The notes: generated from the letters alone by a model not told the origin. DNA of 64,000 nucleotides from Membranipora membranacea (GCA_914767715.1 OU612067.1:30354162-30418161), one strand, 5' to 3'. Counted from the first letter of the stretch, positions 48,910-61,941 are shown. Made by a program: numbers and translations.

Positions 48910-50303
48910 ACCTTTACCAAATGGAAAACAGATTTGTTTTGTATTTTCGATGACATTAACTCGGCATGTTTGTGCTGAAGATAATGCTGAGCTTTCAATT
49001 TTGTGCTCTCGTTGCCCACATCCGCATTCAGTGAAACATGAGAAATATAATCATGGTATAGCAAATGGTTTTTACTGCATTGATTGCTCCATGTTTTGTT
49101 AATTCTCTCCCAATACAATTAGGAAATGTTTAAATGTGATCACTGGAATATGATACAGGAGTATGCAAATTCACAAACGGTTCAGCATTGATCAATCAAT
49201 ATCTGGTCCAATTTATGGTGAGTGTAATTGGGTTGGCATAAATCATCTCTCATCACCCACTTGTCCTGGCACAAAGACATGGCACAGCTAGGTGTCATCA
49301 GAAAGAGCTCACAAACATATGATATGCTACAAAATTAAAATCATCCTCTTTTATTGTATGTGTTTGGTCAATTGCAATACCAATATTTCATAATAAGAAT
49401 AATAGCTGTAGGATGAACGTATGAATGTACCCATACCCAATATAAAGCTGATGATTATGGATGTTGGTTAGCGTTTAGCACTCTTGCAATAAGGGGCTGC
49501 CAGGAAACAATAGGATAAATTTATCATACTTGATAAACCATAATCATAAAAGCGGTGTTATCCCCTCATGATGACAGCAATTTGGTTCAATAGTGTCTTA
49601 CGCCTTACGCCTTAAATCTATGCGTGCAAGAAAGAAAAGGATTTCGGGAATAACTTCTGCATGCACAAACACAAAATAGAAGATCCAGTTTCTTCAGTAG
49701 CTTTAGCTAGGATGACTAGGGTGCCAACACAAAATCAGGAAACACCGCCGGTGCCTGATGTAACAACATAACTTTGTTTGCGTTGTTTCATTAAATAAGA
49801 TTGCATTTCTTCCAGTAAATTAACACATCAATTAAGAAAGTTATAACAAATTTAAAATTTTCATGAAAATGCTTGATTGTGTTTCAGAGTGTTTTGTGGG
49901 GACAGTGAGCAATGCACAAGCAAAATGCAGGCAGGGCCTTAGCTTGACTTGATTATTGACAAAAAAATTGTATACTGGCAGTAATTCCCTTTTTCTATTT
50001 TCAATGTTAGGCTGTGATGTCAATTTGGTTGTTGATTTTCCGGATAAAGAACTTATAAGTGTTTATTCAGTATCAACATTCTGTTGGTGTCATTGATTGT
50101 TTCCTGCTCACAGGTAACATGACAGGCTATCGTCGAGAAGTATTGGATAATTTTTAATATTTTTAAAATTTAGAATTTTGATAGTATATGACACGCATAA
50201 TAAGTGCCATTTGATACTTTTGATTTTTATCTATTGAGTAACTGATGCACAGTTTGAAAGAAGAAATATTATCACTGCTGCTTCAGACTTCAGAATGTGA
50301 GCC
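48910..50303. promoter_or_regulatory. Shared 1.4-kb spacer between the divergent FReD genes
   Basis: The start codons of the two genes face away from each other across this stretch, so both promoters should lie here. I see no clear TATA box near either start and no extended inverted repeat that would mark a fully mirrored promoter. Confidence 0.4.
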
Positions 50304-53300
50304 ATGCAGTTTTATGAACATCTTTTCATTTTATTTTGGTTTCAGTGTTCAGTCGCTGCACGAATCCCACATAGCCAGAATGCCTTTATTGAAGTCTCAA
50401 GGAATGTTGTTATGAATGATAGTAGTGGTCTAACCTACAGACTACCATGTATGTATAACAATAAAATATTCATATCATATTATTTTATGCTTCTTTATTT
50501 CAATGGAATTGATGCTACTATGCTTTCATTATTAGTATTTTTTCATCCAAATACTTATTCCTATATGTCACTTGACATTTGTGAGGGTACTTTTTATTTT
50601 TTTTCATCATAAACTTGAAGGAAACCTGAAAAAACCAAAACTATGCCCACATGTTATGTGGAAATCTTTCATATGCCTTTTTGCATATTTCCGTGCTAAA
50701 TTATTGCATTGCACGGTTTCAAGAAGAACCACATTTACATTAGTACATCATTCATCAAACATGATAACATAACTTGCACAGGACTACCTATGCATCTCAT
50801 GATGATGTTAAATCCAAGTATTTTATTTATGTCATCACAGGTTCGAGTGAATTAGAAGCTCTGGCAACCTTTCTACCGCAAGTCAGGGGTCATCCATACA
50901 CAAGGCCTAAATCATTACTGTATGATAGCACAGCCAAGGAATGCTTGGTGTTCAGCTATTCCTCACCTGATTCTAAACCTCAATACCAAGAAAACCAGGA
51001 CACAAATCCTCTCACATTCTTTGTGAACATATGTTTGTTGTCTGCAAGTACTGTAAGTTATACTTTGCCAGGCAAAACAATATTGTAAATCATAATATTG
51101 TGTCCTATTAATTTTTTTGTCCCATTGTGACACATAATTATTCAATTATAACTCATTGATGATCTAGCTCCTCATAGAATGACATGATGACAAATGTTCA
51201 TTTGCTCATATTGCAGGTCTCACATTCAGCCTGTGCAACATTACCTACATCTCAACCCTTCGCCGGTAAGATGTTTTATAGTACACCACAACCTCCAGGT
51301 CATTTTTTATCAAGTTTTATGTGCACTTAGATTCAACTTACATGGTATACAAGTGTGGTCATCTGATCTTTGACTAGCTGGAATAATATTGGGACAATCA
51401 TGCAGCGATCTGAAGTTTACTACTTTCATTGAATAACTTTGGCTCCACATACTGTAATTTGCTAAACCTGTATTCATAATTATTTACAACTGTGAGCTGA
51501 AAGCACTGAAATTCAGAAAAAATATTGTTTCGAAGTGTTTTGAACATTCTTCAAAGTAGGAAAATTGAGGCTTCAGACCTATGCTGAGTATTATAAAAAA
51601 GATTCTTTTTGATTATTGTTTGTATTGCCATAGATTGCCATGGGTATTTTGAGAATGGTTATACCACTGATGGGATTTATACACTGCAACTTATTGAGGA
51701 TACAACTATTGAAGCCTGGTGTGAATTCGATATGGACAGTGGATGGACAGTGATTTTGTATAGAGATGATAGCTCGTCAGTCGATTTTGACCGTTATTGG
51801 AATGACTATAAGTTTGGATTTGGAGATATCAATTCTGAATACTGGATCGGTAAGATTTAAATCGGAGGTTTACAATGATTCAAACAAGAATGATGTTGGA
51901 TAAAACATGTTTTATACATTTGCTTATTGCTCAATCTGAAAATATTTTTTCAATGTCAAATTGTTGACACTTATAAAGAGCACACAAGTGACTTTGATGA
52001 AGAATTGATAGTAGGGGCTTGGATAGAGGAACTGATTTTAAATATTAGATATAAATATTAATATTTGTAACAGAAAGGATATTTGAAACATTTTTGGAGT
52101 TGAACCAAATTCAAAGCTGCAATATTAATCATAAAATACGATTACTGAAATAAGCTTGTAATGATGGTACTGATTATCAAAAAAGCCTAAGCCAATGTTT
52201 GTAAGACTTTTATAAATGTATAATATGTATATTATGGAAACCAGTGATACACTAGAGATAAATAATATGTATAATATGTATAATATGTAAACCAGTGATA
52301 CACTAGAGATAAATAGAGAGTATTCTTCATTCACTGTTGGAAATGAAACTGAATTCTATCAATTAAAAGGGGTATGACTTGCTATTGAACTTGACAGGGA
52401 ATGAGCACATACATCTGCTAACGGAGGTGAATGGTAACAGCAGACTCAACATCGATATGGAAACCAGTGATACACTAGAGATAAATAGAGAGTATTCTTC
52501 ATTCACTGTTGGAAATGAAACTGAATTCTATCAATTAAAAGGGGTAAGACTTGCTATTGAACACCATATTCTTGATTAGTGCTAAGACATGCTGAGAAAA
52601 GCGCTAACCACTATAAGAAAGCCGGCTGTTTACAAATTAGATCAATTTGACAGTTGTATTTTTGACAACTGACAGAAAATTATTCAAATACAACGGTTGA
52701 GCTTTAAAAGTAAGCTTTCACCAAAAATATCTGAAATGATTCAAAACAAACCTATTTGGCTAATTGGTCAAATGTTGTTCAAAGTTGCTCCAAGTCTATT
52801 CAGTAGAGCTTAGCCTTGTACTTCTATATATTTTTATTTCCTCCTCGCTATAGGCTGATCTAGTGACCACACCGGATTCAAGCTGTAGTCATGATGCACT
52901 GGCAAGTCACGTTGATCAGCGGTTTGCTACAAAGATAAGAGGGGAGCAAGATGATGGACAGAATCCTTGTGCAGAGGAATATGCAAGTAAGAAAATGAAT
53001 ATAAAACATATAGGCTGTGTTTTGACTAGGATATTCGGCAAGCAACTTTCTCAAATTGTTCTTGATCAGGTCGTCAAGGTAAAAGATGACACATAAGGAA
53101 ATACAGAGAAAGGCTCCGGTAACCTACTTGCGCCTTTTTACCTTTGTTGAAAAGGTTGTGAATTCATTACATGTCTTCTCCACAACTTTTGTAAAAATCT
53201 TTGATCAGTACTGTTTGGTATCAATTGTAATTCAGTGAGCTAGTTGGTTGTGCTGTTAGAGCCCTGAGTACCTTGCTCAGACAGATGCAATCAAGAGCAC

Positions 53301-53885
53301 GGTTTATTCAAGAACCTTTTGGAAAATCAGTTTGCTGTAGCAAGGATGGGAGGTCTTCAAAATTGCTGCTGAGAGCAACACTGCTGGATGGTGGTGGTAA
53401 TTTGTAATTACATAAATGCAATGAAGGTATTCCTGTGATAATAAATCCTTTGTCGCTAATTATGGTTGACGTAGTATAGGCTGTTACTACTGATACCTCA
53501 GTTATAGTGATCTGAGGCAGGATGGCCGAGTACTGACTCAATATGGCACCATTTAGAGCCATCACTGCTTTGTTTGAAATGTTGTAAGTAAGTTGGAGTA
53601 TCTCCATATCTCAGGGGATAGGATCAAGTAAACAGTAGCTCAAATTATTTTACACCCGTCATAAATTTTGGCACATAGGACTTACCTTTTTGTTTGATTA
53701 CAAACTGTTAGTGGCCATTAAGCTATTCTATTTTTCTTTCAGGTGGATGGTGGTTCACAAACTGCTATGATGTTAACCTTACAGGCAATGTGACAAATAA
53801 TGGTGTACGCTGGTTATGTGCTGCTCCTCCTTCTCAAGATTATAGAAATTTACAGCGAGCAACCATGAGAGTCACAAGGCCATGA
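50304..53885 (+). CDS. Secreted fibrinogen-related domain protein, 347 aa (FReD-2)
   Basis: Seven exons: 50304-50448, 50841-51052, 51217-51265, 51634-51849, 52398-52543, 52854-52986, 53743-53885, joining in frame to 347 residues. Exons 3, 4 and 6 have the same lengths as in the minus-strand paralogue (49, 216, 133) and all phases agree. The N-terminus is hydrophobic (HLFILFWFQCSVAA); an alternative start with an upstream exon spliced at the TTTCAG before 50345 is possible. Residues 49-135 are the shared N-terminal region. The FReD (136-347) has DCHGYFENGYT, EAWCEFDMDSGWTVILYRDD, FGFGDINSEYWIG, NEHIHLL, CAEEYASGWWFTNCYDVNL and ATMRVTRP-stop. The calcium site is lost: the DQDND of the paralogue is replaced here by IRGEQDD. 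AATAAA lies at 54217-54222. Confidence 0.88.
52234..52390 (+). pseudogene. Partial duplications of FReD-2 exon 5
   Basis: 52289-52390 repeats the 3' part of exon 5 plus the start of the next intron (52459-52561), with the donor changed from GTAAGA to GTATGA. A shorter fragment (52234-52264) precedes it. No acceptor lies before the copies, so they are not usable exons. They lie inside intron 4, immediately before the real exon. Confidence 0.8.
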
Positions 53886-55120
53886 TGTCCTCCCGAAAAC
53901 AACATGTATCACAGGAAGAAGCTGATAACTTCAACAAATGAACCTTAATACATAAAGATGTCATGCCGACCTCTCTCATTCCAAATGATTTTGGCAAGGC
54001 CTAGGTCAAAATCAATATTTATATGAATTCTGATTTTTGGTGTTCTCGCTTGGAAGTTGATCAATTATCATTACAAATTGTGAGTATTGCAGTGTTTGTC
54101 TATTTTGTAAAACATTTTTTCTTTTTCTGTAATTCAAGCTGCTTGCTAATTTTTTTCCGCCCTCTAAATGTAGCTATTCTCTGAGATGAAGAACATCAAT
54201 TTGCCTTATCTGATTCAATAAACTATGGCATAGTGAATTCGAATTTCACATAATAATGTTAATTGTCAAAACTTCCTGCAGCCTTTTGATTGCATGATAT
54301 AGCAGAGTTTTTTGATATTGCTATCCTTCCTCCCGATTGTTTGAGTGTACAAGCGTAAAATCATCAAATATTTCAAGAAACAAGGTTGAAGCATTAACTC
54401 CAAAGCTTCATCTAATCATCTCAAGCTTCTATATAATTTTCCAAGGTCATTTCAAACATAACAATACCCACAACAAATAATAAGAAATATGATGGGATTT
54501 AACACAAACAAAACTAGTCTGATTCGCCGGGAGATTTCTTTTCCTTTTAGAAAGAAGGAAACTTGAATTGAAATATTTTCTAGATATCTGAAAGTAGGCC
54601 TAGGGTTTGATGGACCAACAAGGTTGCCAAGATAGCATTGTCTTCTGCAGAGCTAAAAATAAAACTCACTTAACACTTTAATGACTCAATAATACGTAAT
54701 AATAGTAATTAATACTTCGGTTGTTAGTTTAAAATTGTTCCTTTGTAATAAAATTGTACTGTGCTTCTTCCAAGCAAAGTGGTAACAGATTCAAATTATT
54801 GAGTGACCACACAGATCAACGGTCAGGCTTTTGTTAAGTCAGAGTTAAATTTCACTAGAGAATGATTCCAAAGTTCCAAATAACTATTTTGGTACACATT
54901 GAAATTTTGATCCAACGTATCCATATGATGCATCCTACTGAAACTTCATGTAAAATAAAATTTAATAGTTTTGCCATGTAGATGGGTGTATGTTGTAGAG
55001 TTATGTTATTCAGGTTCTTTAGTGTGATTATCATCATGTCATTCATATACTCAATTGACCCCTCAATTTGATGATAGATCATAAAACAGCTTTTTCCTTC
55101 CAGCCGTTTCTTGATTTGTC
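53886..55120. other. 3' UTR of FReD-2, then no gene recognised
   Basis: AATAAA at 54217-54222 probably ends the FReD-2 transcript. Beyond it I see nothing supported; the minus frame 54855-55211 has no motif. Confidence 0.45.
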
Positions 55121-57850
55121 CATTCACAATTATGTGATGATGATATTTTTTTATGGAGATGGCTAACCAATGAACTCCGAAGAGGGAGTTCATTGGGCTA
55201 ACTGATGGCAATACATTTGATTATCCATGAAATCTCTTTTACCTATCCACATTCATTAATTTGCAGTGGTGCCTAATCAATGTTTATTTGGTGGACCCAT
55301 GTTTTGTTAAGTTTGATGCAGTAATTTTCATTGGCAATAGCTTGTTCAAATTTACAGTAGACGATTAATCCCTTAATTACAGAATCAAACCATTAAAATT
55401 CAGCAAGAATCGATGATGCGTCAGACATCCAAAATTTGGTTTCATTGTTTCATTTGTAATCCAAATAAATCTGAATGATAAACATGACAGGGCTAAAACA
55501 ATGCAACCAGATTTTACCTTGTGAATTTTATGAATTCTCCGAAGAAATAAGCCTCAATTAATTTTGGCAAATTTAATGTCAATACACAGTGTTGAGAGGA
55601 ATTTATTTCATGGAAGGAATTTTGTTATTACACAACTGGAGCAGGGCTTATGTTTGATGATACCTACATATTGCCATGCCAGAAGCAGATTTGGTGCTTC
55701 TCTTAATATATATATACTTTTTATTGGCATCAAAAGTCATCTCATTCGAAATGTTTTGCACTCAGTGCCAGAAAACAATTTTTTTTATAACAAAAAAAGA
55801 GAAACAGAAGGGAAATAATATCACCAATGATGTTGGTCAAGTCGATAATATATGGTTGAAAAGTAAAGTTTTGAATGAACTGAACTTCTCTTTAGATCTC
55901 AAATGTAACGGTAAAGAATTGTATGTGGCAGAAACTTTGTATCTTAGATTGTCTGTATGATATAAAAGTAAATGTTTATCACGAAAATTGAACTTGGTAG
56001 TGTTTTTAAATCCTCTATATATAAATGGAGGTGTTAAAAAATTGTTTATCTTATGCGCAAAAAGTGAAGTGAAATAACAAACAAGCTTAGGAAGAGGTAG
56101 GAGTTGTAATGATTGTGTAATGGATTCGGTTGAAATGAGATAATACGGGATGTAATGCACATTGGCGATAATGCGTAAAGCCTGTTTTTGCAACAAAAAT
56201 AATCTATTGAGGGCATTATTGCAGGACAAGTTGCCAATGATATGGATACCATATATAAGGTGACAATAGATAAACTGGAAGTAAAATGTGCGGGCACTTG
56301 CTATATCCAAGAAGTAATTTTGAAGTAGGTAAACATTCCGTTGTACCTTTTTATATACATACTCTAGATGATCCTGCCATGAAAGCGAGTCATTCAACAC
56401 AAAACCCAGAAGCCTTGTAGTTCTCTGTCTGTTTAGTTTTTTATGCCCTATGTACAGTTCCAGGTCATAAAGCGGATCTGAGATATTAAGTAGCATGTAA
56501 TGAGATTTCTGAACATTTATAACCATCCGGTTACGATTGCACCAATCCAAAATGCCACTTAAATCTTCAGATGCCTTTGCCTTTAGTTGCTGAAGGTTTT
56601 TATTAGATGACAGGAACACTGTATCATCAGCATATGCATATGATGGTGAGTCTGATTTTGATGAAGTTAATAAATCATTTATGAAGATGAGAAACAAAGT
56701 TGGTGCTAGGGTTGAACCTTGAGGGACCCCTATAATTGTGATAGGCAATCTACAAGATTCAATATTATTGAGTTTAACAAACTGCCTTCTGTCTGTCAGA
56801 AAGGTGTCAAGAAGTTTTAACATCATGTCATCAAGAAGTTTTAACATCAAGAAGTTTAATCATCATGTTTTCTTCTCCCACAATAAGTTGCCGTTTTCTC
56901 ACTGGGCGAACATTGTTAGACCGAACTTACATTGGTACATAAATATACTCAATATCTAGTGGAAATTGCCTCGATCCATATTGAATTAGGCCGGTATTGC
57001 ATTGTACAAACTGTTCGACAATGTTTGTGGTTTTCCTTTGTACCAACGATGACCTAGCAAACCTAGCTTTTTTTGTTTTGACTAATTACTAACACAGTTT
57101 TCTAAGGTAACTGTCCATGACTTACAGGTCAACGGTGAAAATTTATGGTCCTTGATAAAAGAGCAAACAGCAATACAATATTTTTGTGCAGACTGCAGGT
57201 ACTCTAGAAAGAAGTTAAGAGCAGGTGACCTTCAGCATCCAATCAAACCACCCATGATGTTAAGATTTGTAAAGGAAAATAACTCCACTGATTGCTGAAG
57301 AGGTGATAATCCTACAACTGCACACTTGTTAAACCTTGATAATACTAAGCCCTCTGTCAACGGGCAAGCAACCTTGAGGATAAAGTCCATGATTTGCGTA
57401 TACTGTTAAGACATCATGTGTTAGTATTGCATGTGCAGGATATCCTGACGATTTTAGAAAGTTCCTGGTGGCGTTGCGATCTAATTTTGCCTGACAATGC
57501 ATAGCTTCTTTGCAGAGGGATTTTTCACTCGACTCATTTCCAGCCGTCCTCACCGCCACCCAGTTATGATGTTTCACATATATATGGCAGCTGTCCTATT
57601 CTGGGAGAGGATAATTTTAATTATAGTTATAAACGCTCTGATACCTGGCATACCAACTCCACTATTTGGTCTTTTTTTATATATATTGAATATTTGGCAA
57701 GGGCAAATTTTGCTTTTGTGTTTTAATCTGAAAACTTCAGTGCGATAAGATAAATTTTCACTGCACATGTATGGAAATGGGATAATGATAAAAACTAGTA
57801 AAAATAATAAGCCTATTTGACCATATCTGATAGTGATGTTACTCTCATAC
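55121..57850 (+). repeat. Block A, copy 3, split by a LINE
   Basis: Colinear with 10680-12060 on both sides of the LINE at 55708-56855. It also gained a 30-base hairpin insert at about 55165-55200 (CCAATGAACTCC...GGGAGTTCATTGG) flanked by GGCTAAC on both sides. The 13096-13326 open frame is not intact in this copy. Confidence 0.75.
55708..56855 (-). mobile_element. 5'-truncated non-LTR retrotransposon (CR1/Jockey-like RT)
   Basis: The minus frame 56850-55837 encodes 337 residues: FLTDRRQFVKLNN, GVPQGSTLAPTLFLIFINDL (RT motif B), YAYADDTVFL (motif C, YADD), RTTRLLGFVLNDSLSWQDHL and the thumb/connection part. The N-terminal RT part and the endonuclease are missing. The 3' end is a TA-rich tail (55708-55716). 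TTAAT flanks both sides (55703-55707, 56856-56860) and occurs once in the empty site of block A1 (about 11213-11217). The 5' junction shows two or three copies of a TCAAGAAGTTTTAACATCA unit. The subfamily is not certain. Confidence 0.82.
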
Positions 57851-58129
57851 ATCTCTTAGATACTTTTTTTGTTACAAAATGCCAAGAAAGTAATTAGGTC
57901 AAAATTAGAGCAGTGTTATGAATCAGAGGTTTTGGTGTTGCGCATAACATATAGTTTAGTCAGCAGCCAACACAGCGGGCTTGTAACCATGTGTTATGCA
58001 TGATTATTTGATCTCATACTAACAGGAAAACAGGAAAAGAAAGCATGATGTTATCTAGTTTAGCTTTGCCGTTTTGAACCTGATTGACTCTGTATAATGT
58101 TGAAAAAACTGAATAATTTCTTACTTGTG
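57851..58129. other. No gene recognised
   Basis: Spacer between block A3 and the PIF/Harbinger relic; nothing supported. Confidence 0.4.
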
Positions 58130-59060
58130 TTTTAATTTATAGTTCTTAGTCACCAAACGTATTTACTATGACCCTCCTTGCCCTTGAAAGCCTGTAGTTA
58201 AAGATTTGCTTTGGTTCTGAGTCAACAGAGTGGCCCGGGTTGCATAATGTTTGGGCAGAAAGGGAAAGCTTCGTCCATGATTTAGTAGTAGTATGTGTTT
58301 GCCATCAATACTGCCGATGCAGTGAGAGAAAATCCATTTTTGAAATCTGATAAAACAAAACACAGGATATATTAACAAACCTCTATAGATAGGCCCTATG
58401 TGTGTGAATAATTAAACTCGAACTACAATACACACATAATATAACACTCACATTATGTGTAACTGGGAGTGCCTTTTAAAATTCAGTTTAAAGTCAATAA
58501 TGTTTGTCCCCATCATAAAGCTATTTAATGGTTGTATTTGGAATATCTGGTCAGTTCAGAAAAAGGAACAACTTAAACTGCCAATTTTGTAAACTGCAAA
58601 TGCCAGCTTACCCAGCTAGAGTTTTGAATAGCTGGGTTGATGGCAGTTGTTCGTTCTCGGAAATTGTCTGTGGCTGAGATTCTGATTCAACTTCCTGAGC
58701 AACCTAATTAGGCTTCCAGACCCTATACAAGAGATCAATACCCGTTCGAAAATGGAGATCCCCTGCAGTAATTGGGAGTGGTGACCGGTTGGTAAGTTAG
58801 TGAAATATTGAGCAACAACCCAAGAGCTACATGTTTTCATTCATCAGGTCTTAAGAGGGGGGGCGGGGGTTCAGGTAGATCAGTTGCAGAACGTTCCATA
58901 GCGCTATGCATGTTTTTTCAATGATCTGAGACACTGTCGACCTGCCTAGCCTATAGTTGGAAGCTATAGCAGCTTGTGATGAGCCCTCAGTGGTATAACA
59001 CAAAGACATAGAAAGTTTTGAGACTTGGTTTAATAGATTTTCTCATCAAAGTGTTTTTCT
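58130..59060 (-). pseudogene. PIF/Harbinger transposase relic
   Basis: Minus-strand frames in order: YTTEGSSQAAIASNYRLGRS then TVSQIIEKTC (about 59000-58900), IFSHCIGSIDGKHI (about 58340-58300) and FNYRLSRARRVIVNTFG (about 58210-58150). These are the N-terminal helix-turn-helix, the first catalytic Asp segment and the last catalytic segment of Harbinger nucleases. The middle of the DDE domain is missing, unrelated-looking sequence sits at 58400-58840, and frames differ. Inactive. Confidence 0.75.
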
Positions 59061-59879
59061 TGGTGATACAGGGGCTTACCAATCCTAAAATATAATCAAA
59101 GTTTTCGGGTTTCATTCTCAAATACTTGATATGTCTTTTATTGTCAGTATCTTCTATCATCTCATGTATGAGATAAGAATATACTCCAAGCCCATAATAT
59201 ACAAAGTTACAAGTCTTTGATGATCTAAAATAAAGTCATTTTTATTATTATCGCTAAAGATGGGTCGAAAAATTTCAAGTTATCTTCTCATGTTGCGTTA
59301 TTGGTTTGTTGTTGTTTTTATTGTTGTTGTGTTGTCGTTGTCGTTGTTGTTGTTGTTGTTTTACTGGGTAACATAGATCAACAACAAAGTGAAAAAAGAA
59401 AATAATATGAAACTTATCAGTTAGGCTTCATTTCAATATGTTACATGTCCGAAATAATTGAGACACCACAGAAACATTGTCTATCACAAATTATGGCTTG
59501 AATCCCAGGCTAAAAGATTGATCAAACAAATTATAATTGCACTGTGCACAAAAAGTGCAACCTACTCAATTTTCGTAATGGTTCTAAGATATTTATATTT
59601 AGCATTTCGATCGTCATATTGACTGCTTGTTTAGCGCACAGGCATATATGCCAAAGACAAGAAGTTAAGAAGTAAAGTTTTTAACGATATTAAGAATTAT
59701 TTAAGTGCAATTATTTACTGCAGCTCATGGAGTAAATACTGTTTCTTGAGGCAAATGTGCATCATGATCAGTGATTATTTTAAATGTAAGTTTGATACTC
59801 TAGTAGCGAGCTCCTTTTAAGACAAAGTATATGCATCCTTTCCTCGCAACATTTAGTGTTTGTGATAGCAAATCAGTCA
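59061..59879. other. No gene recognised apart from a microsatellite
   Basis: AT-rich sequence with a GTT/GTC-rich microsatellite at 59303-59362. Confidence 0.45.
59303..59362 (+). repeat. (GTT)n-rich microsatellite
   Basis: About 60 bases of GTT units with some ATT, GTC and GTG variants. Confidence 0.85.
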
Positions 59880-61850
59880 ATCAGTTTATCTATTAGAACT
59901 TTTATGACAGATCACATATTGATAGGATGTCTTCCAGGCTTAGGGGTAAACAAAAATATTAAGGGATGGCTAGGTGGTAGCTGACATATCTGTGTATTTA
60001 ATTTCAGATAATGATGGATACTGTCACTGGTAGAAACACAAAGCTCAACACCCTAGTTGCTGCTGCAGCTTTATTGGTGATTTTAGGGCAAATAAAAGTA
60101 ACCCTCGGATCTTAACGTTTTGTTATTGGTACTGTGGGCTGCATTTCGAAACAGGGGTCATTTATTTGATTTTGCTATTCTAGTGTTAATGTAAATAATG
60201 ACCACAACAGGGAGACCTAAGGTAAACAGAAACAAGCGATCATGATAAATTTTCAGTTACTCTGGTAGATGGCTGATCATAATGAAGAGATAAAAATTTT
60301 AGAATTAAATTTCCATGTCGTCAGAAAAGTTTCCGTTAGGCTGTGGACAACTATATCTGGAAACTGAAAGGCATCATTAGTTGCCGGTGGTTATCTCGCA
60401 CATCCAAAGTCAACTGCTTCTGCTTAGTAATTGCAGTCGACTGAGTCCTTGTAGCAATGCTCATATCATCAGCACTGTCGTTTGTACATGTAATCCTGTC
60501 TTCTGTGTACATTAGTCGGTTTTGGCAGAAGTATAGAGATTATGTTCTGTATGATAAGTGATTTGGCTTAGAGTCCTGGTGTTCTCTGAGATCAAGATGG
60601 CCCAGATATTGTTAGACCTGATGAAAAATGGTGCAGACTTGGTGTATGTGTTGGACGGATAGCAAGGTATTGACACAACAGGGTTGGTAGTCAAGTTGAT
60701 CGAAGAGTGATTTGTATTGTAGTCGATCTTCAAGTTGATAGAAGAGTGAGTGAGATCAATTGGTAATTTACTCATCCAATTACTACATGTCATCCACTTA
60801 TTACACAGCAATTCAAGGGAGGCCACGACAGCCACAGAACCTCCTAACCAGTACCCAGCATGACGAGGCATGAGCAGGGCGAAAACAGAGTGAACTGCAA
60901 TTATTCAGCTTCAGACATCAGAATGGAAGCACTAAATTTTGCTTCATCTTTATGGATAAGCTGATTTAATATTATTGATTATCAAATATTATTCTGTATT
61001 TAATAAATGCGATCATACAGATCGGCATCTATTGATGCCTAAAACCATGATATGGTAAAAATTGCCAACATCAATATCAGACAGACACATCACAGTGATT
61101 GGTTGTTGGATGGTTTCTACATCCCAGAAATGCAATTGAGGGTAAGCCTGCATATACATGAGTAATTTTAGTGCATCAGGTATGTTGGATGCTAGGTTTA
61201 GTGTCATGAAGTGAAGGAATATACATCCCGTTGATCCTGAACTCGGTACAAAGGATTACATTTCAGGACAGATCATGGTTGATGGTAGTGGAAAGGTTAG
61301 ACATGTTTAATTGAGTAGGATGCCTCGTCAATCATCCGTACAGGTATGACCTCACCGGTGTTGGTTGTTTTCTAGTACGGTCTGATGTGTGTTAGTCTTG
61401 TGAAACGAGAGAGCCTCAAGAATGTTGCTTTGAGTGTAAGTCATCAATTGTGGTGTGTTAAGGTGAGGGCAGTTGTTAAGAACTTCTTGATTAACAGCTA
61501 TAGAACTATAAGTTTAGGCTAATAAGATGGTGGCTGATCAAGGATGTGGTCTCACTGGTGTGGTCTAATATAGTTAAGTGATATAAAAGGAGAGAGCCCC
61601 AAGAATGTGGTTTTGGTTACAGTATCTAATTACTTTTAATTCTAATTTATCTTGTAACAGAAACATGCACAGAAGGTAGCAACTCTTTGAGTTTACTAGC
61701 ATTCCTATCAAAAACCTTCCCTTCAGGTCTTCTCAGGGTGGTGTCAGAACAACTCACTCTACAAATACAGCGTCCCCCGTCCATATTCCATGATCTATTT
61801 CCAGTTGATATGCGCCTTGTATTCTGCATCTCTGTCGCGAACCTGAACTG
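59880..61850 (-). repeat. Block B, copy 5, inverted
   Basis: The reverse complement matches 13660-15640, including two to three units of the 185-base tandem (landmarks at about 61408 and 61590) and the CTACCTTCTGTG segment near 61680. It stops before the part of block B that adjoins block C, and no C copy follows. Confidence 0.75.
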
Positions 61851-61941
61851 CTCTTCGTGCTAGCACTGCTTCAGACAACAAAACCCTGAGTTTGTGTCCA
61901 AAGAACAAATAATTTGGAGAGTTCCTTGCTCCTAAATTTAC

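Noticed and set aside
59303-59362. Coding repeat
   Set aside because: A simple (GTT)n microsatellite without a flanking open frame.
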